Positions 55,305-63,165 of a stretch of 64,000 bases of DNA are shown piece after piece. A program made the position numbers and the translations under genes. How positions within the stretch are numbered: position 1 is the first letter of the stretch; every line of letters begins with the position of its first letter. The notes beneath the pieces are model-generated. The model was given only the letters and a program-made list of their open reading frames with translations. It was not told the origin of the DNA and made no database searches. Source of the DNA: Aquisediminimonas sp031376385 (GTDB lineage: Bacteria > Pseudomonadota > Alphaproteobacteria > Sphingomonadales > Sphingomonadaceae); contig JANMDQ010000029.1 in NCBI GenBank assembly GCA_031376385.1, forward strand, positions 62,001 to 126,000. The letters run 5' to 3'.

Positions 55305-57350
55305 ATGCACCGACAAGCCCTTTTGATATCCTTACTGCTTTTCCTCTGCGGCCCTTTTGTGACAGGGGCACGCGGCCAAGAAACAAGACAACCCAATATC
55401 ACCGCTTCGCTGGTTGCCGAGAGCAGCACACCCAAGGCGGGAAGCACCGTCTCAGTCGCGATCTTGATGCAGCCGAAGGATGGCTGGCATGGATATTGGA
55501 AGACGCCGGGCGATGCGGGCTTTCCCAATGAGTTTAACTGGACGCTGCCCCAAGGCGCTTCCGTTGCGCCGCTGCGCTATCCCGTGCCGCAGCGGTTTTT
55601 GACCAACAAGCTGATGAATCATGTTTTCTATGGGGATTATGCGTTGCTAACGACTGTTTCGATCCCAGCAGGCCTGTCGATGGGCAGCCGACTGCCGCTG
55701 CGGATCAAGGCGCGTTGGCTGGCCTGTACAGACCGAATTTGTGTGCCGGAAGATGCCGAGTTTGGGGCGGTGCTTACTGTCGGTGATGGTCAGATTACGA
55801 CGCAATCGCGGGCGCGCTTCGATAGCTGGCGGCAGAAACTAGCGCGACCTCTCGGCAGTGACGCGGCCTTTGCTGTCAGCGGTAATGACGTGCGCTTGTC
55901 CATTGCCCTGCCACCAAGCGTGGATATCTTAGGTGCGTGGTTCTTCGCCGAGACCGAGAATGCTATGTCCTACAACGCGCCACAGAAACTGACGCGGCAG
56001 GGCGATGTTGTTATCGTGGAAAGCGTGAAGCCCAATTTTGGGTTCAGAATGCCAGATCAACTGAACGGCGTGTTGGCCCTGAAAAATGGGATGGGGCTTG
56101 AGCTTACGGCCAAGCCCGGCGCAGTTGCAGGGCAGGGCGGGGGACAGGGGTGGATCACGATCCTGTTTTCGCTTGGAGGCGCAATATTGGGCGGGCTGAT
56201 CCTCAACATCATGCCGTGCGTGTTCCCGATCATCAGCTTGAAGGCACTGAGCCTTGCCAAGGCAGGCGGCGACGAACAGGCGGCACGCGGTGATGCGCTC
56301 GCCTACACCGCAGGCGTTATCCTGACTTGCCTCGCGTTGGGCGGTGCGCTCCTCGCGCTCCGGGCAGGTGGTGTGGCAGTCGGCTGGGCGTTCCAATTGC
56401 AGGACCCTCGCGTCATTCTGTTTCTGCTGCTGCTCTCGACAGCGATCACGCTGAACCTCTCGGGCCTCTTCGCACTCAGCGGTTTTGCGGGCGGAGACGC
56501 GCTCGCGGGCAAAGGCGGTCGGGTGGGCTCATTCTGGACCGGCGTTCTTGCGGCCTTCGTCGCCACGCCGTGCACAGGGCCGTTCATGGCAGCGGCCTTG
56601 GGCGCGGCACTGGTGCTTCCAGTCGCAGCGGCGCTGGCTATTTTTGCGGGGCTTGGCCTGGGCCTTGCCCTCCCGTTCCTCGCGATAGCCTATATTCCAG
56701 CACTGCGAGCGCGCATACCAAAGCCGGGCGGGTGGATGATGACTTTCCAACGCTGGATGGCGGTGCCCATGGCGCTGACATCAGCCGCTTTGTTTTGGCT
56801 TTTGTGGCGGCAGACGGGGCAGAGTGGCTTGATGATCGCTACGGCTGTTGTTGTTATACTCGCGTTGCTGCTGGTCGTCGCGCGCAAGCAGCGGCCTTTT
56901 GGATTGGGGCTTGGCAGCTTGCTTGCAGGATTGGTCCTGCTCAGCGCTGCGGCATCGCCGATTCTGCCGAAGGCCGGATCAAATACTGCCCTTGCGCTTG
57001 CCGGAGCTGTTCCATTCTCCGAGGCCAAGCTGGCTGCGTTTCGGGCAGGGGGCCGCCCGGTCTTTCTCTATTTCACTGCCGATTGGTGCGTGTCGTGCAA
57101 AGTGAATGAAAAGGTCGCCATCGACCGGGCCGAGGTTACCGCGTCTTTCAAAGCCAAGAACGCCGTCATCATGGTCGGTGATTGGTCAAACGGAGACCCC
57201 GTCATCAGCCGTTTCCTCGAAAGCAAAGGCCGATCCGGCGTGCCGCTTTATCTTTGGTATCCGAAGGGCACCACTGAGCCGGAAGTGCTACCGCAAATCC
57301 TGACAGTTAGCGTGCTGACGGGGCTGCAAGCGGGTCCCGATTCTGAATAA
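55305..57350 (+). CDS. dsbD: DsbD-like protein-disulfide reductase
   Basis: Passes electrons from cytosolic thioredoxin to periplasmic thiol proteins. The protein (681 residues) has a signal peptide, an N-terminal periplasmic domain (to about 280; LACTDRICVPEDAEFG with paired Cys), an eight-helix DsbD domain with Cys in LNIMPCVFPIISLKALSLAK and FVATPCTGPFMAAALGAALV, and a C-terminal thioredoxin domain with YFTADWCVSCKVNEKVA. Start 55305 (MHRQALLIS) gives the clean signal peptide. A TTG at 55287 also lies in frame. Confidence 0.92.
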   Translation: MHRQALLISLLLFLCGPFVTGARGQETRQPNITASLVAESSTPKAGSTVSVAILMQPKDGWHGYWKTPGDAGFPNEFNWTLPQGASVAPLRYPVPQRFLTNKLMNHVFYGDYALLTTVSIPAGLSMGSRLPLRIKARWLACTDRICVPEDAEFGAVLTVGDGQITTQSRARFDSWRQKLARPLGSDAAFAVSGNDVRLSIALPPSVDILGAWFFAETENAMSYNAPQKLTRQGDVVIVESVKPNFGFRMPDQLNGVLALKNGMGLELTAKPGAVAGQGGGQGWITILFSLGGAILGGLILNIMPCVFPIISLKALSLAKAGGDEQAARGDALAYTAGVILTCLALGGALLALRAGGVAVGWAFQLQDPRVILFLLLLSTAITLNLSGLFALSGFAGGDALAGKGGRVGSFWTGVLAAFVATPCTGPFMAAALGAALVLPVAAALAIFAGLGLGLALPFLAIAYIPALRARIPKPGGWMMTFQRWMAVPMALTSAALFWLLWRQTGQSGLMIATAVVVILALLLVVARKQRPFGLGLGSLLAGLVLLSAAASPILPKAGSNTALALAGAVPFSEAKLAAFRAGGRPVFLYFTADWCVSCKVNEKVAIDRAEVTASFKAKNAVIMVGDWSNGDPVISRFLESKGRSGVPLYLWYPKGTTEPEVLPQILTVSVLTGLQAGPDSE

Positions 57351-57604
57351 AGCTACAGTCAATCGCAGTCTGCCGCGACGTTACGGAACCAGAAAAAACG
57401 GCGGAATCTTCAACAAGTGGAGAATGAAGAGGGCAAATTACCTCCACTTGCCCGCCCGATTTTTTCGGACGGCGTCCATCATATTCACGTCCTGACGCGC
57501 GCGGCGGCAGAGGTTCAAAGAGCAGCACAATATATGGGGAGCGAAGGCGATATTTCAACAAATCACCCTAGCGGGTGCCTGCGTTGCGGGATAATGCCAA
57601 GGCC
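57351..57604. other. intergenic stretch with copy 2 of the 30-bp repeat
   Basis: About 250 bases after dsbD. The 30-bp repeat lies at 57393-57422 and is followed by the complementary word CTCCACTTG some 20 bases on, so a small hairpin with AAGTGGAG is possible. No gene is recognisable. Confidence 0.5.
57393..57422 (+). repeat. 30-bp dispersed repeat, copy 2
   Basis: AAAAAACGGCGGAATCTTCA continuing ACAAGTGGAG, differing at two positions from the copy at 35593-35622. Confidence 0.55.
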
Positions 57605-57994
57605 ATGATTTACATAGTGATAAACGCCGCAGCCATCTTTACCGCCACATGTGCCGCGCTCGCATTCGGCGCAGCTTATTGCCGCTTGGTCAGCGATCAA
57701 CGCTTGCCCGACCGGGGCACAGCCATCATCGTCTTTATCGCAGAATTTTGGCTCTGCTCCATTCTGGCCGGTGCCCTGATCCTTGCCCCGGCGAAGGGCA
57801 GTGTCTGGACGATGACACTGGGCAGTGCCTTTGTGATCTGGGTTGGATTTGTCGCACCAGTGTTGGTGGTGACTTACCGTGCGCGCCGGATGCGGTGGCG
57901 CGCGGCGCTTGCTGATATGGTCCACTGGCTTGGTGCGATGCTGATCATGGCCGTAGTCCTTCGCCTGATCGGGCTTTCTGCGCCGCCGGTTTAA
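57605..57994 (+). CDS. DUF1761-like membrane protein
   Basis: Protein of 129 residues with four hydrophobic helices: MIYIVINAAAIFTATCAALA, a second including FIAEFWLCSILAGALILAPA, SAFVIWVGFVAPVLVVTYRA and ADMVHWLGAMLIMAVVLRLI. The spacing and the WVGFVAP segment recall DUF1761 proteins. The start is the ATG at 57605, since the frame upstream has no membrane character. Function unknown. Confidence 0.7.
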   Translation: MIYIVINAAAIFTATCAALAFGAAYCRLVSDQRLPDRGTAIIVFIAEFWLCSILAGALILAPAKGSVWTMTLGSAFVIWVGFVAPVLVVTYRARRMRWRAALADMVHWLGAMLIMAVVLRLIGLSAPPV

Positions 57995-58017
57995 CCCGAA
58001 ACATAAGACTGACTTGG

Positions 58018-58089
58018 CTGGGGCGGCAGGGATCGAACCTGCGAATGACGGCATCAAAAGCCGTTGCCTTACCGCTTGGCGACGCCCCA
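58018..58089 (-). tRNA. tRNA-Gln (anticodon TTG)
   Basis: On the minus strand the sequence folds as a cloverleaf. The acceptor stem is TGGGGCG/CGCCCCA, the anticodon stem ACGGC/GCCGT closes the loop TTTTGAT with TTG at the anticodon position, and the T arm is GCAGG-TTCGATC-CCTGC. CCA is not encoded. Confidence 0.95.
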
Positions 58090-58203
58090 CCATGTCTAGG
58101 CCCGGTGTTTCCGCTGGGCCGCTTGTTTGCGAGACCGTGGCCATTAGCGGGCAACGCTTCTCAAGAAAACCCCCTTATTGAGGCCGTAGTGTCAAAAGTG
58201 CGT

Positions 58204-59286
58204 TTAGCAGCGGCTAACCCAGCCGTGTGGGTCTGCTGCGTGGCCGCGTTGGATGGAAACCAGCTTATCTTTCAGCTTCATGGTCAATTGCCCCGGCCCG
58301 CCTGCGCCCACAGTGAAACTATAATCAGGCGCAGATACTTTTCCGATGGGCGTGACCACCGCGGCTGTACCGCAGGCGAAGGATTCGATCAGGTGCCCAC
58401 TCTGCGCATCGGCCTGCCACTGATCAATTGCGTAGGGTTCTTCCTTCACGGTCAGGCCCTCATCGAGAGCCAGCGTCAGCAGGCAATCGCGCGTCACGCC
58501 GTGGAGGATGGTGTCACTGAGTGGCGGCGTTTGGATAGTGCCGTCAGCGAACACGAAGAAGATATTCATGCCGCCTAGTTCCTCAATCCAACGGTTTTCG
58601 CGCGTATCGAGGAAGACGACTTGATCATGGCCGGCCTTCATCGCTTCAGCAATCGGCACAAGGCTCGCGGCATAATTACCGCCGCACTTGGCCGCGCCTG
58701 TGCCGCCGGGACCTGCGCGGTTATAATGCTGGCTGACCCATAGCGAGACGGCTGGTGCGCCGCTTTTGAAATAATTACCGCTGGCCGCTGCGATCACCAT
58801 ATAAATATATTCAGACGACGGTTTAACACCAAGGAACGCTTCGCTTGCGATCATGAAGGGGCGCAAATAGAGCGATCCACCGTCGATGGGCGGGAACCAA
58901 TCGCGGTCAATATCAACCAGCGCCTTGCAAGACGCGACGAACATATCCTCTGGCAATTCAGGCATCGCCATGCGCCGGGCCGACGTATTAAACCGCCGTG
59001 CATTGGCGTCCGGCCGGAACAGTGCCATCGCGCCATCATCATGGCGGTAGGCCTTCAGCCCTTCAAAAATCTCCTGTGCATAATGAAACACCGCTGTGGC
59101 AGGATCAAGCGTCAGAGGAGCGCGGGCCGTAACCTTTGTATCGTGCCAGCCTTGGCCTTCAGTGTAGCGGATCATGACCATATGATCAGTGAAGGTACGG
59201 CCAAAGCCGGGGTCTACCAAGCGTGCGGCGCGGTCTGCAAGAGAGACGGGGTTTTGGTTCGGTTCGATTGCGAAGAGTTGAGTCAT
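58204..59286 (-). CDS. ilvE: branched-chain amino acid aminotransferase
   Basis: PLP enzyme of fold type IV (360 residues) that transaminates Leu, Ile and Val with 2-oxoglutarate; cytosolic. It is the longer, eukaryote-like BCAT type: FHYAQEIFEGLKAYRHDDGA, LYLRPFMIASEAFLGVKPSS, GTGAAKCGGNYAASLVPIAE (with the PLP-binding Lys) and ELGGMNIFFVFADG. GTAAVVTPIGKV near the end is also typical. Confidence 0.95.
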   Translation of the reverse strand: MTQLFAIEPNQNPVSLADRAARLVDPGFGRTFTDHMVMIRYTEGQGWHDTKVTARAPLTLDPATAVFHYAQEIFEGLKAYRHDDGAMALFRPDANARRFNTSARRMAMPELPEDMFVASCKALVDIDRDWFPPIDGGSLYLRPFMIASEAFLGVKPSSEYIYMVIAAASGNYFKSGAPAVSLWVSQHYNRAGPGGTGAAKCGGNYAASLVPIAEAMKAGHDQVVFLDTRENRWIEELGGMNIFFVFADGTIQTPPLSDTILHGVTRDCLLTLALDEGLTVKEEPYAIDQWQADAQSGHLIESFACGTAAVVTPIGKVSAPDYSFTVGAGGPGQLTMKLKDKLVSIQRGHAADPHGWVSRC

Positions 59287-59295
59287 CTGCCAGCC

Positions 59296-60087
59296 CTAAC
59301 TCGACTTTGCCGCCGCCGCTAGGGTTTCGCTGCGCTTTGCCGTTGCGCCTTGGGTGGCAGCGATGAGAGCCGCAAATGTGCCGCCCTCGTCAAGCGTTGC
59401 GAGGCCCGCCGCTGTGGTGCCGCCCGGGCTAGTGACTTGTCGGGCAAGTTCAGCGGGGTCTTCGCCTGATGCGATGCACAAGGCGGCTGCGCCTTCAACA
59501 GTCGCGCGTGCGAGACGAAGTGCTTGGTCGGCAGGCAGCCCAAGCGCCGCGCCGCCGTCGGCCAGTGCAGCAATGAAACGGTAAGCAAAGGCCGGGCCGG
59601 AGCCAGAAACCGCAATGACGGCGTGAAAATAATCTTCGCATGCCAGCCATTCGGCGTGACCGGTTGGAGCGAACAAGGCGTCAATGGCGCTGCGCGTTTC
59701 GCTGTTCGCATTATCGGAGAAGAGCCCTGTAACGCCCTTGCCAATCGAAACAGGCAAGTTGGGCATGGTGCGCACAATAGCTTTAGCCGCAGGAAAACGC
59801 GCTGCAAGGGCCGCGCATTCTACGCCAGCAAGGATGGAGATGATGACGGTCTTGCCTGTGACGGCCTGTGCATAACTCGCTGCTGCCTGATCAATGATCT
59901 GTGGCTTGATCCCGAGCAATAGCATGTCTGGCGATCCGGCGGGTGGCGCGGCGCGCCATTCCACACCCGGGATAGAGCGTGGTGCAGGATCAATCACCGT
60001 TACTTGGTGCGGGTCAAGGCCAGTCGCCAACCAGCGGCGCAGCAATGCCCCGCCCATATTACCGCAGCCGATGATCCAGATCGTCAT
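59296..60087 (-). CDS. proC: pyrroline-5-carboxylate reductase
   Basis: Last step of proline synthesis, reducing P5C with NAD(P)H. The protein (263 residues) has the Rossmann start IWIIGCGNMGGALLRRWLAT, LLLGIKPQIID, VRTMPNLPVSIGKGVTGLFS and the C-terminal signature VTSPGGTTAAGLATLDEGG. It overlaps the upstream YbjN gene by 4 bases (ATGA). Confidence 0.95.
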   Translation of the reverse strand: MTIWIIGCGNMGGALLRRWLATGLDPHQVTVIDPAPRSIPGVEWRAAPPAGSPDMLLLGIKPQIIDQAAASYAQAVTGKTVIISILAGVECAALAARFPAAKAIVRTMPNLPVSIGKGVTGLFSDNANSETRSAIDALFAPTGHAEWLACEDYFHAVIAVSGSGPAFAYRFIAALADGGAALGLPADQALRLARATVEGAAALCIASGEDPAELARQVTSPGGTTAAGLATLDEGGTFAALIAATQGATAKRSETLAAAAKSS

Positions 60088-60593
60088 GCTTCCCCGTGGG
60101 TTTCAACCATGGCCGCAGCCAGCGCCTCCGTCGGTGTCTTGTCCCCCCACAGCACGAACTGAAACACGGGGTAGAAACGATCCAGCTCCCCAATGGCAGA
60201 TTCAATCAATGCGTCAGCTTGATCGATATCCAGCACAGGCCCGTCATGGCTTTCGAGCAGTGTTGCATGGCGAAATACAATCGCGCCGCTGCCTGACCAG
60301 AGTTCAAAATGACCAAGCCACATTTGTTCGTTGATCAGGCCCAGCGTCTCATAAATCACGCCGAATTTATCAGATTGGATCGTGACATCGGGCAGGGCAA
60401 GGAATTGCAAGACGCAGTCATCCTCACGCCAAATACCGCGCAGTTCATATTTGCCCCAAGCGCCGTCCGCCGTGGCGACAACTTCTTCTTCGCCAACCCG
60501 TTCATGCGTGAAGCCTTGGGCGGCAAACCACGCCGCAAGTGTGTGGATTGGGGAGCCGCCTTGGGGCGAAATTTCCAGGTCGTCGAACGTCAT
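60084..60593 (-). CDS. YbjN domain-containing protein
   Basis: Protein of 169 residues of the YbjN superfamily, related in fold to type III secretion chaperones. Recognisable: HTLAAWFAAQGFTHERVGEE at the start, LQFLALPDVTIQSDKFGVIY, INEQMWLGHFELWSGSGAIV and IGELDRFYPVFQFVLWG. Role uncertain; often described as a sensory-transduction regulator. Its stop overlaps the proC start, so they form an operon. Confidence 0.87.
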   Translation of the reverse strand: MTFDDLEISPQGGSPIHTLAAWFAAQGFTHERVGEEEVVATADGAWGKYELRGIWREDDCVLQFLALPDVTIQSDKFGVIYETLGLINEQMWLGHFELWSGSGAIVFRHATLLESHDGPVLDIDQADALIESAIGELDRFYPVFQFVLWGDKTPTEALAAAMVETHGEA

Positions 60594-60656
60594 AGCCCAA
60601 CTATGCGCCTAAACAGGGTATCGACGCAAGATGTGGGGGTCAGATAGTTGTGGATA

Positions 60657-60935
60657 TCAATCAGTAGATTTTGCGACACGCTTTGGCTTTGGTGTAGCGC
60701 CTGCCTGCATACCGTCCAGTCGCGCGGTCAGGGCCTCAACCTCATCTCGCGCTGCGGCTGCCATGGCTTTGACGGCTTCAAATTCATCGCGGCTGACAAA
60801 TTCCAGCCCGCCAATCCATTCTTTGGCGCGCTCGCGGGCGGAGGCTTCGGCTTCGCGGCCCATACCTGCAATTGTGCCTGCGGCTCCGTTGATGATTTTC
60901 GACAAATCGTCGAACAATTTATTTTCCGTCTGCAT
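60657..60935 (-). CDS. ubiK: UbiK-like accessory factor (BMFP family)
   Basis: Protein of 92 residues: MQTENKLFDDLSKIINGAAG, an amphipathic helix containing GREAEASARERAKEWIG, then VSRDEFEAVKAMAAAARDEV-EALTARLD, the coiled-coil end that trimerises in BMFP proteins. UbiK helps ubiquinone synthesis complexes. The start at 60935 matches the family; the frame upstream to 60971 is not conserved. Confidence 0.85.
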   Translation of the reverse strand: MQTENKLFDDLSKIINGAAGTIAGMGREAEASARERAKEWIGGLEFVSRDEFEAVKAMAAAARDEVEALTARLDGMQAGATPKPKRVAKSTD

Positions 60936-61094
60936 GTCGTATCTCCGCTTCGATTGCCCTCTAAAACGCATGTGGTGAAGAGCGGGGCATTGCGCAAGGC
61001 CATCTCAAGAAACTTCGCCCCGTGTTAATTTCGTCCAAGAAGGGCGATTCGGCTCCCGCTAATGAAGTTGCTGCAACTTGATAGGGGAATCCAA

Positions 61095-61964
61095 ATGCGA
61101 CTTTTTACCACATCATTGATGACAGCCGGGCTATGTTTATCCACTGGAGCAACAGCGGCGGAAAAGGCCGGGGAACAACTGCCAGCGGTGACCAAGTGCG
61201 CTGCTTCGTTTGGGTCTGTCGCCCTAACGGACGGCGACACGCAGGCATGGACCGAAATGGGCCTGGGCAGCCCCCGCGAATTGCTAGCAGCTGTCGTGGC
61301 TGAAAGCGGCTGTTTCTCTATGCATAGTTCGGCATCAGGGATGCCAGCCACGTTCCTGATGACGGCCGTTGCAGGGTCGAAGGAAGAGGTCGACCGCACC
61401 GTCGAGCAAGCAAAAAGTGCCGCTGCACAGGGTCTGCTCCGGTCTGGCGCGCTGGGCCGGATGGGCGGCGGGGCGTTTGGCGCGATGGGAATGCTCGGCG
61501 GTCTTGGTGGCAAGAAAAAGACCGTTAGCGCGGGCTTGCGCGTGCTGTCACCCGCCACCGGAATGACCGTAGCGTCCGGGTCTGCTGAATCGGTCAAATC
61601 CAACCTGACCTTCGGCGGGGCAGGCGGATTTGGGATGGCAAACTCGGCCGCAGGAGGCATTGGCCAATATGGCAGTTCCAAGGCTGGGTTGCAGCTGGCG
61701 ACTGCCTTTATTAAAGCCTACAACAGCGTTGTGGCGCAAAGCGGCGCACTTTCGTCGGTGCCCCGGCCAGCACCACCTCCCGCCGCCACGGTCAGTGCCG
61801 CCATTGATACGCAGCTTTATGCCCAACCCCTTAAAGGTGCGACCCTTCGCGGTCTGCGCGCGGGAACGACAGTTACGCCCACCGGCAAGCGCGACGGCCT
61901 GTTCGTTGAAGTCAAAGACAGCTTTGGCACCACTGGCTGGGCATCCGTTGAAGATCTGAAATAG
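61095..61964 (+). CDS. exported protein with C-terminal SH3-like domain
   Basis: Protein of 289 residues. It has a signal peptide (MRLFTTSLMTAGLCLSTGATA), a domain with two or three cysteines (VTKCAASFGSVALTDGDTQA, AESGCFSMHSSASGMPATFL) and a Gly/Ala/Met-rich low-complexity segment (about 125-150). The C-terminus is a bacterial SH3-type domain at about 235-289 (LYAQPLKGATLRGLRAGTTV to TTGWASVEDLK). The SH3 domain may bind cell wall; the rest is unassigned. A strong terminator follows. Confidence 0.75.
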   Translation: MRLFTTSLMTAGLCLSTGATAAEKAGEQLPAVTKCAASFGSVALTDGDTQAWTEMGLGSPRELLAAVVAESGCFSMHSSASGMPATFLMTAVAGSKEEVDRTVEQAKSAAAQGLLRSGALGRMGGGAFGAMGMLGGLGGKKKTVSAGLRVLSPATGMTVASGSAESVKSNLTFGGAGGFGMANSAAGGIGQYGSSKAGLQLATAFIKAYNSVVAQSGALSSVPRPAPPPAATVSAAIDTQLYAQPLKGATLRGLRAGTTVTPTGKRDGLFVEVKDSFGTTGWASVEDLK

Positions 61965-62000
61965 GCGCACACCCCAGATAAGTCCGAACCCGTCGGGCTT

Positions 62001-62039
62001 GGGCGCGTGGCCGCGACCCTTATGCCACGCGCCCGTTTT
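62001..62039 (+). terminator. intrinsic terminator after the SH3-domain gene
   Basis: A 10-bp perfect stem GGGCGCGTGG / CCACGCGCCC (62001-62010 / 62025-62034) with a 14-base loop is followed by GTTTTC. It lies about 37 bases past the stop codon. Confidence 0.78.
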
Positions 62040-62089
62040 CGGTTTGGAGACATGGCACATTTCCCCCGCTCGCGCTCACACTTTCGTTC

Positions 62090-62177
62090 CGCTCACGCTG
62101 AGCTTGACGAAGCGCTGATGCAGAATGAAACTCTGAGACCTGCGGCAAGTAACCCTTCGTCAAGCTCAGGGTGAGCG
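62090..62177. repeat. inverted repeat, REP/RPE-like
   Basis: CGCTCACGCTGAGCTTGACG (from 62090) and its near-complement ending TCAGGGTGAGCG (62177) are 23-base arms matching at 22 positions, 42 bases apart. The core CTGAGCTTGACGAAG is one base from the core of the element in rnpA (CTGAGCTTGTCGAAG), so both belong to one dispersed family. Confidence 0.7.
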
Positions 62178-62238
62178 GGTTCGGCCTATTTGCAGGCACT
62201 GCCCTAGACAGACCACCCCCTGCGGCTAAAACAGCCTC

Positions 62239-63129
62239 GTGAACACCAGATCCCACCCCGTCCTGCTGCCGTTCCTGTCCGCCTGCGCTGGGATTGCGCT
62301 GTTTTCCGCGATGGACGCGTCGATGAAGGGGCTGTCGCTTGAACTGGGCGCGTATAATGCGATGCTATGGCGGTTGATTGCGGGGGCAGTCATCGGCGGC
62401 ATCGCTTTTGCCGCGATGCGCAATCCGTGGCCGACGCGGGGTGCCATGCGGCTTCATCTGAGGCGGGGAACGATTGTGGCCTTCATGGCGGTCAGTTTTT
62501 TCTGGGGCATCATGCGCGTGCCGCTGGCCGAAGGCATCGCACTGTCGTTCATTGCGCCGCTGATCACGCTCTATCTGGCGGCGATCTTGTTGGGGGAGAC
62601 GATTGGGCGCGGATCAATTATCGGTTCGATTATGGGTATTGGCGGGGTTCTCGTGATCCTGACGAGCCGCGTTGGCGGCGCAGGATCGAGCGATGATACG
62701 CTGCTCGGTATTGGTGCGATTCTGGTTTCAGCTGTCCTCTATGCATATAACCTGATCTTGCAGCGCCAGCAGGCGCAGGTCGCAACACCTGTGGAAGTAG
62801 CCTTTTTTCAGTGCATCGTAGCACTTGGAGTGCTTTCCCTTGCTGCGCCCAAATTTGCGGTGGTACCCAGTGCAACTCATATCCCGGCAATTTTGCTCAG
62901 CGCGGTCCTCGCATTCGTCTCGCTCCTCCTCCTCTCATGGGCCTATGCCCGGGCAGAGGCGCAGATATTGGTGCCGGTCGAATATACCGCTTTCCCGTGG
63001 GCTGTGTTGATGGGGTGGGTGTTTTTCAATGAGCCGGTTACGCCTGCAACGCTGGCAGGCACCGCGCTGATCGTAACAGGCTGCATCATCGCTGCGCGCC
63101 AAAAACCCCCGGTCAGTGCCGCCACGTAA
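62239..63129 (+). CDS. DMT-superfamily transporter (EamA)
   Basis: Ten-helix membrane transporter of 296 residues with two EamA repeats (about 10-140 and 155-290). Motifs: SAMDASMKGLSLELGAYNAM in repeat 1, SFIAPLITLYLAAILLGETI at its end, and LVPVEYTAFPWAVLMGWVFF in repeat 2. The family exports amino acids or other metabolites; substrate unknown. It starts with GTG at 62239. Confidence 0.9.
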   Translation: MNTRSHPVLLPFLSACAGIALFSAMDASMKGLSLELGAYNAMLWRLIAGAVIGGIAFAAMRNPWPTRGAMRLHLRRGTIVAFMAVSFFWGIMRVPLAEGIALSFIAPLITLYLAAILLGETIGRGSIIGSIMGIGGVLVILTSRVGGAGSSDDTLLGIGAILVSAVLYAYNLILQRQQAQVATPVEVAFFQCIVALGVLSLAAPKFAVVPSATHIPAILLSAVLAFVSLLLLSWAYARAEAQILVPVEYTAFPWAVLMGWVFFNEPVTPATLAGTALIVTGCIIAARQKPPVSAAT

Positions 63130-63165
63130 AGCAAATGGTGATGATTTGTGACTAGGTCATCTGTC

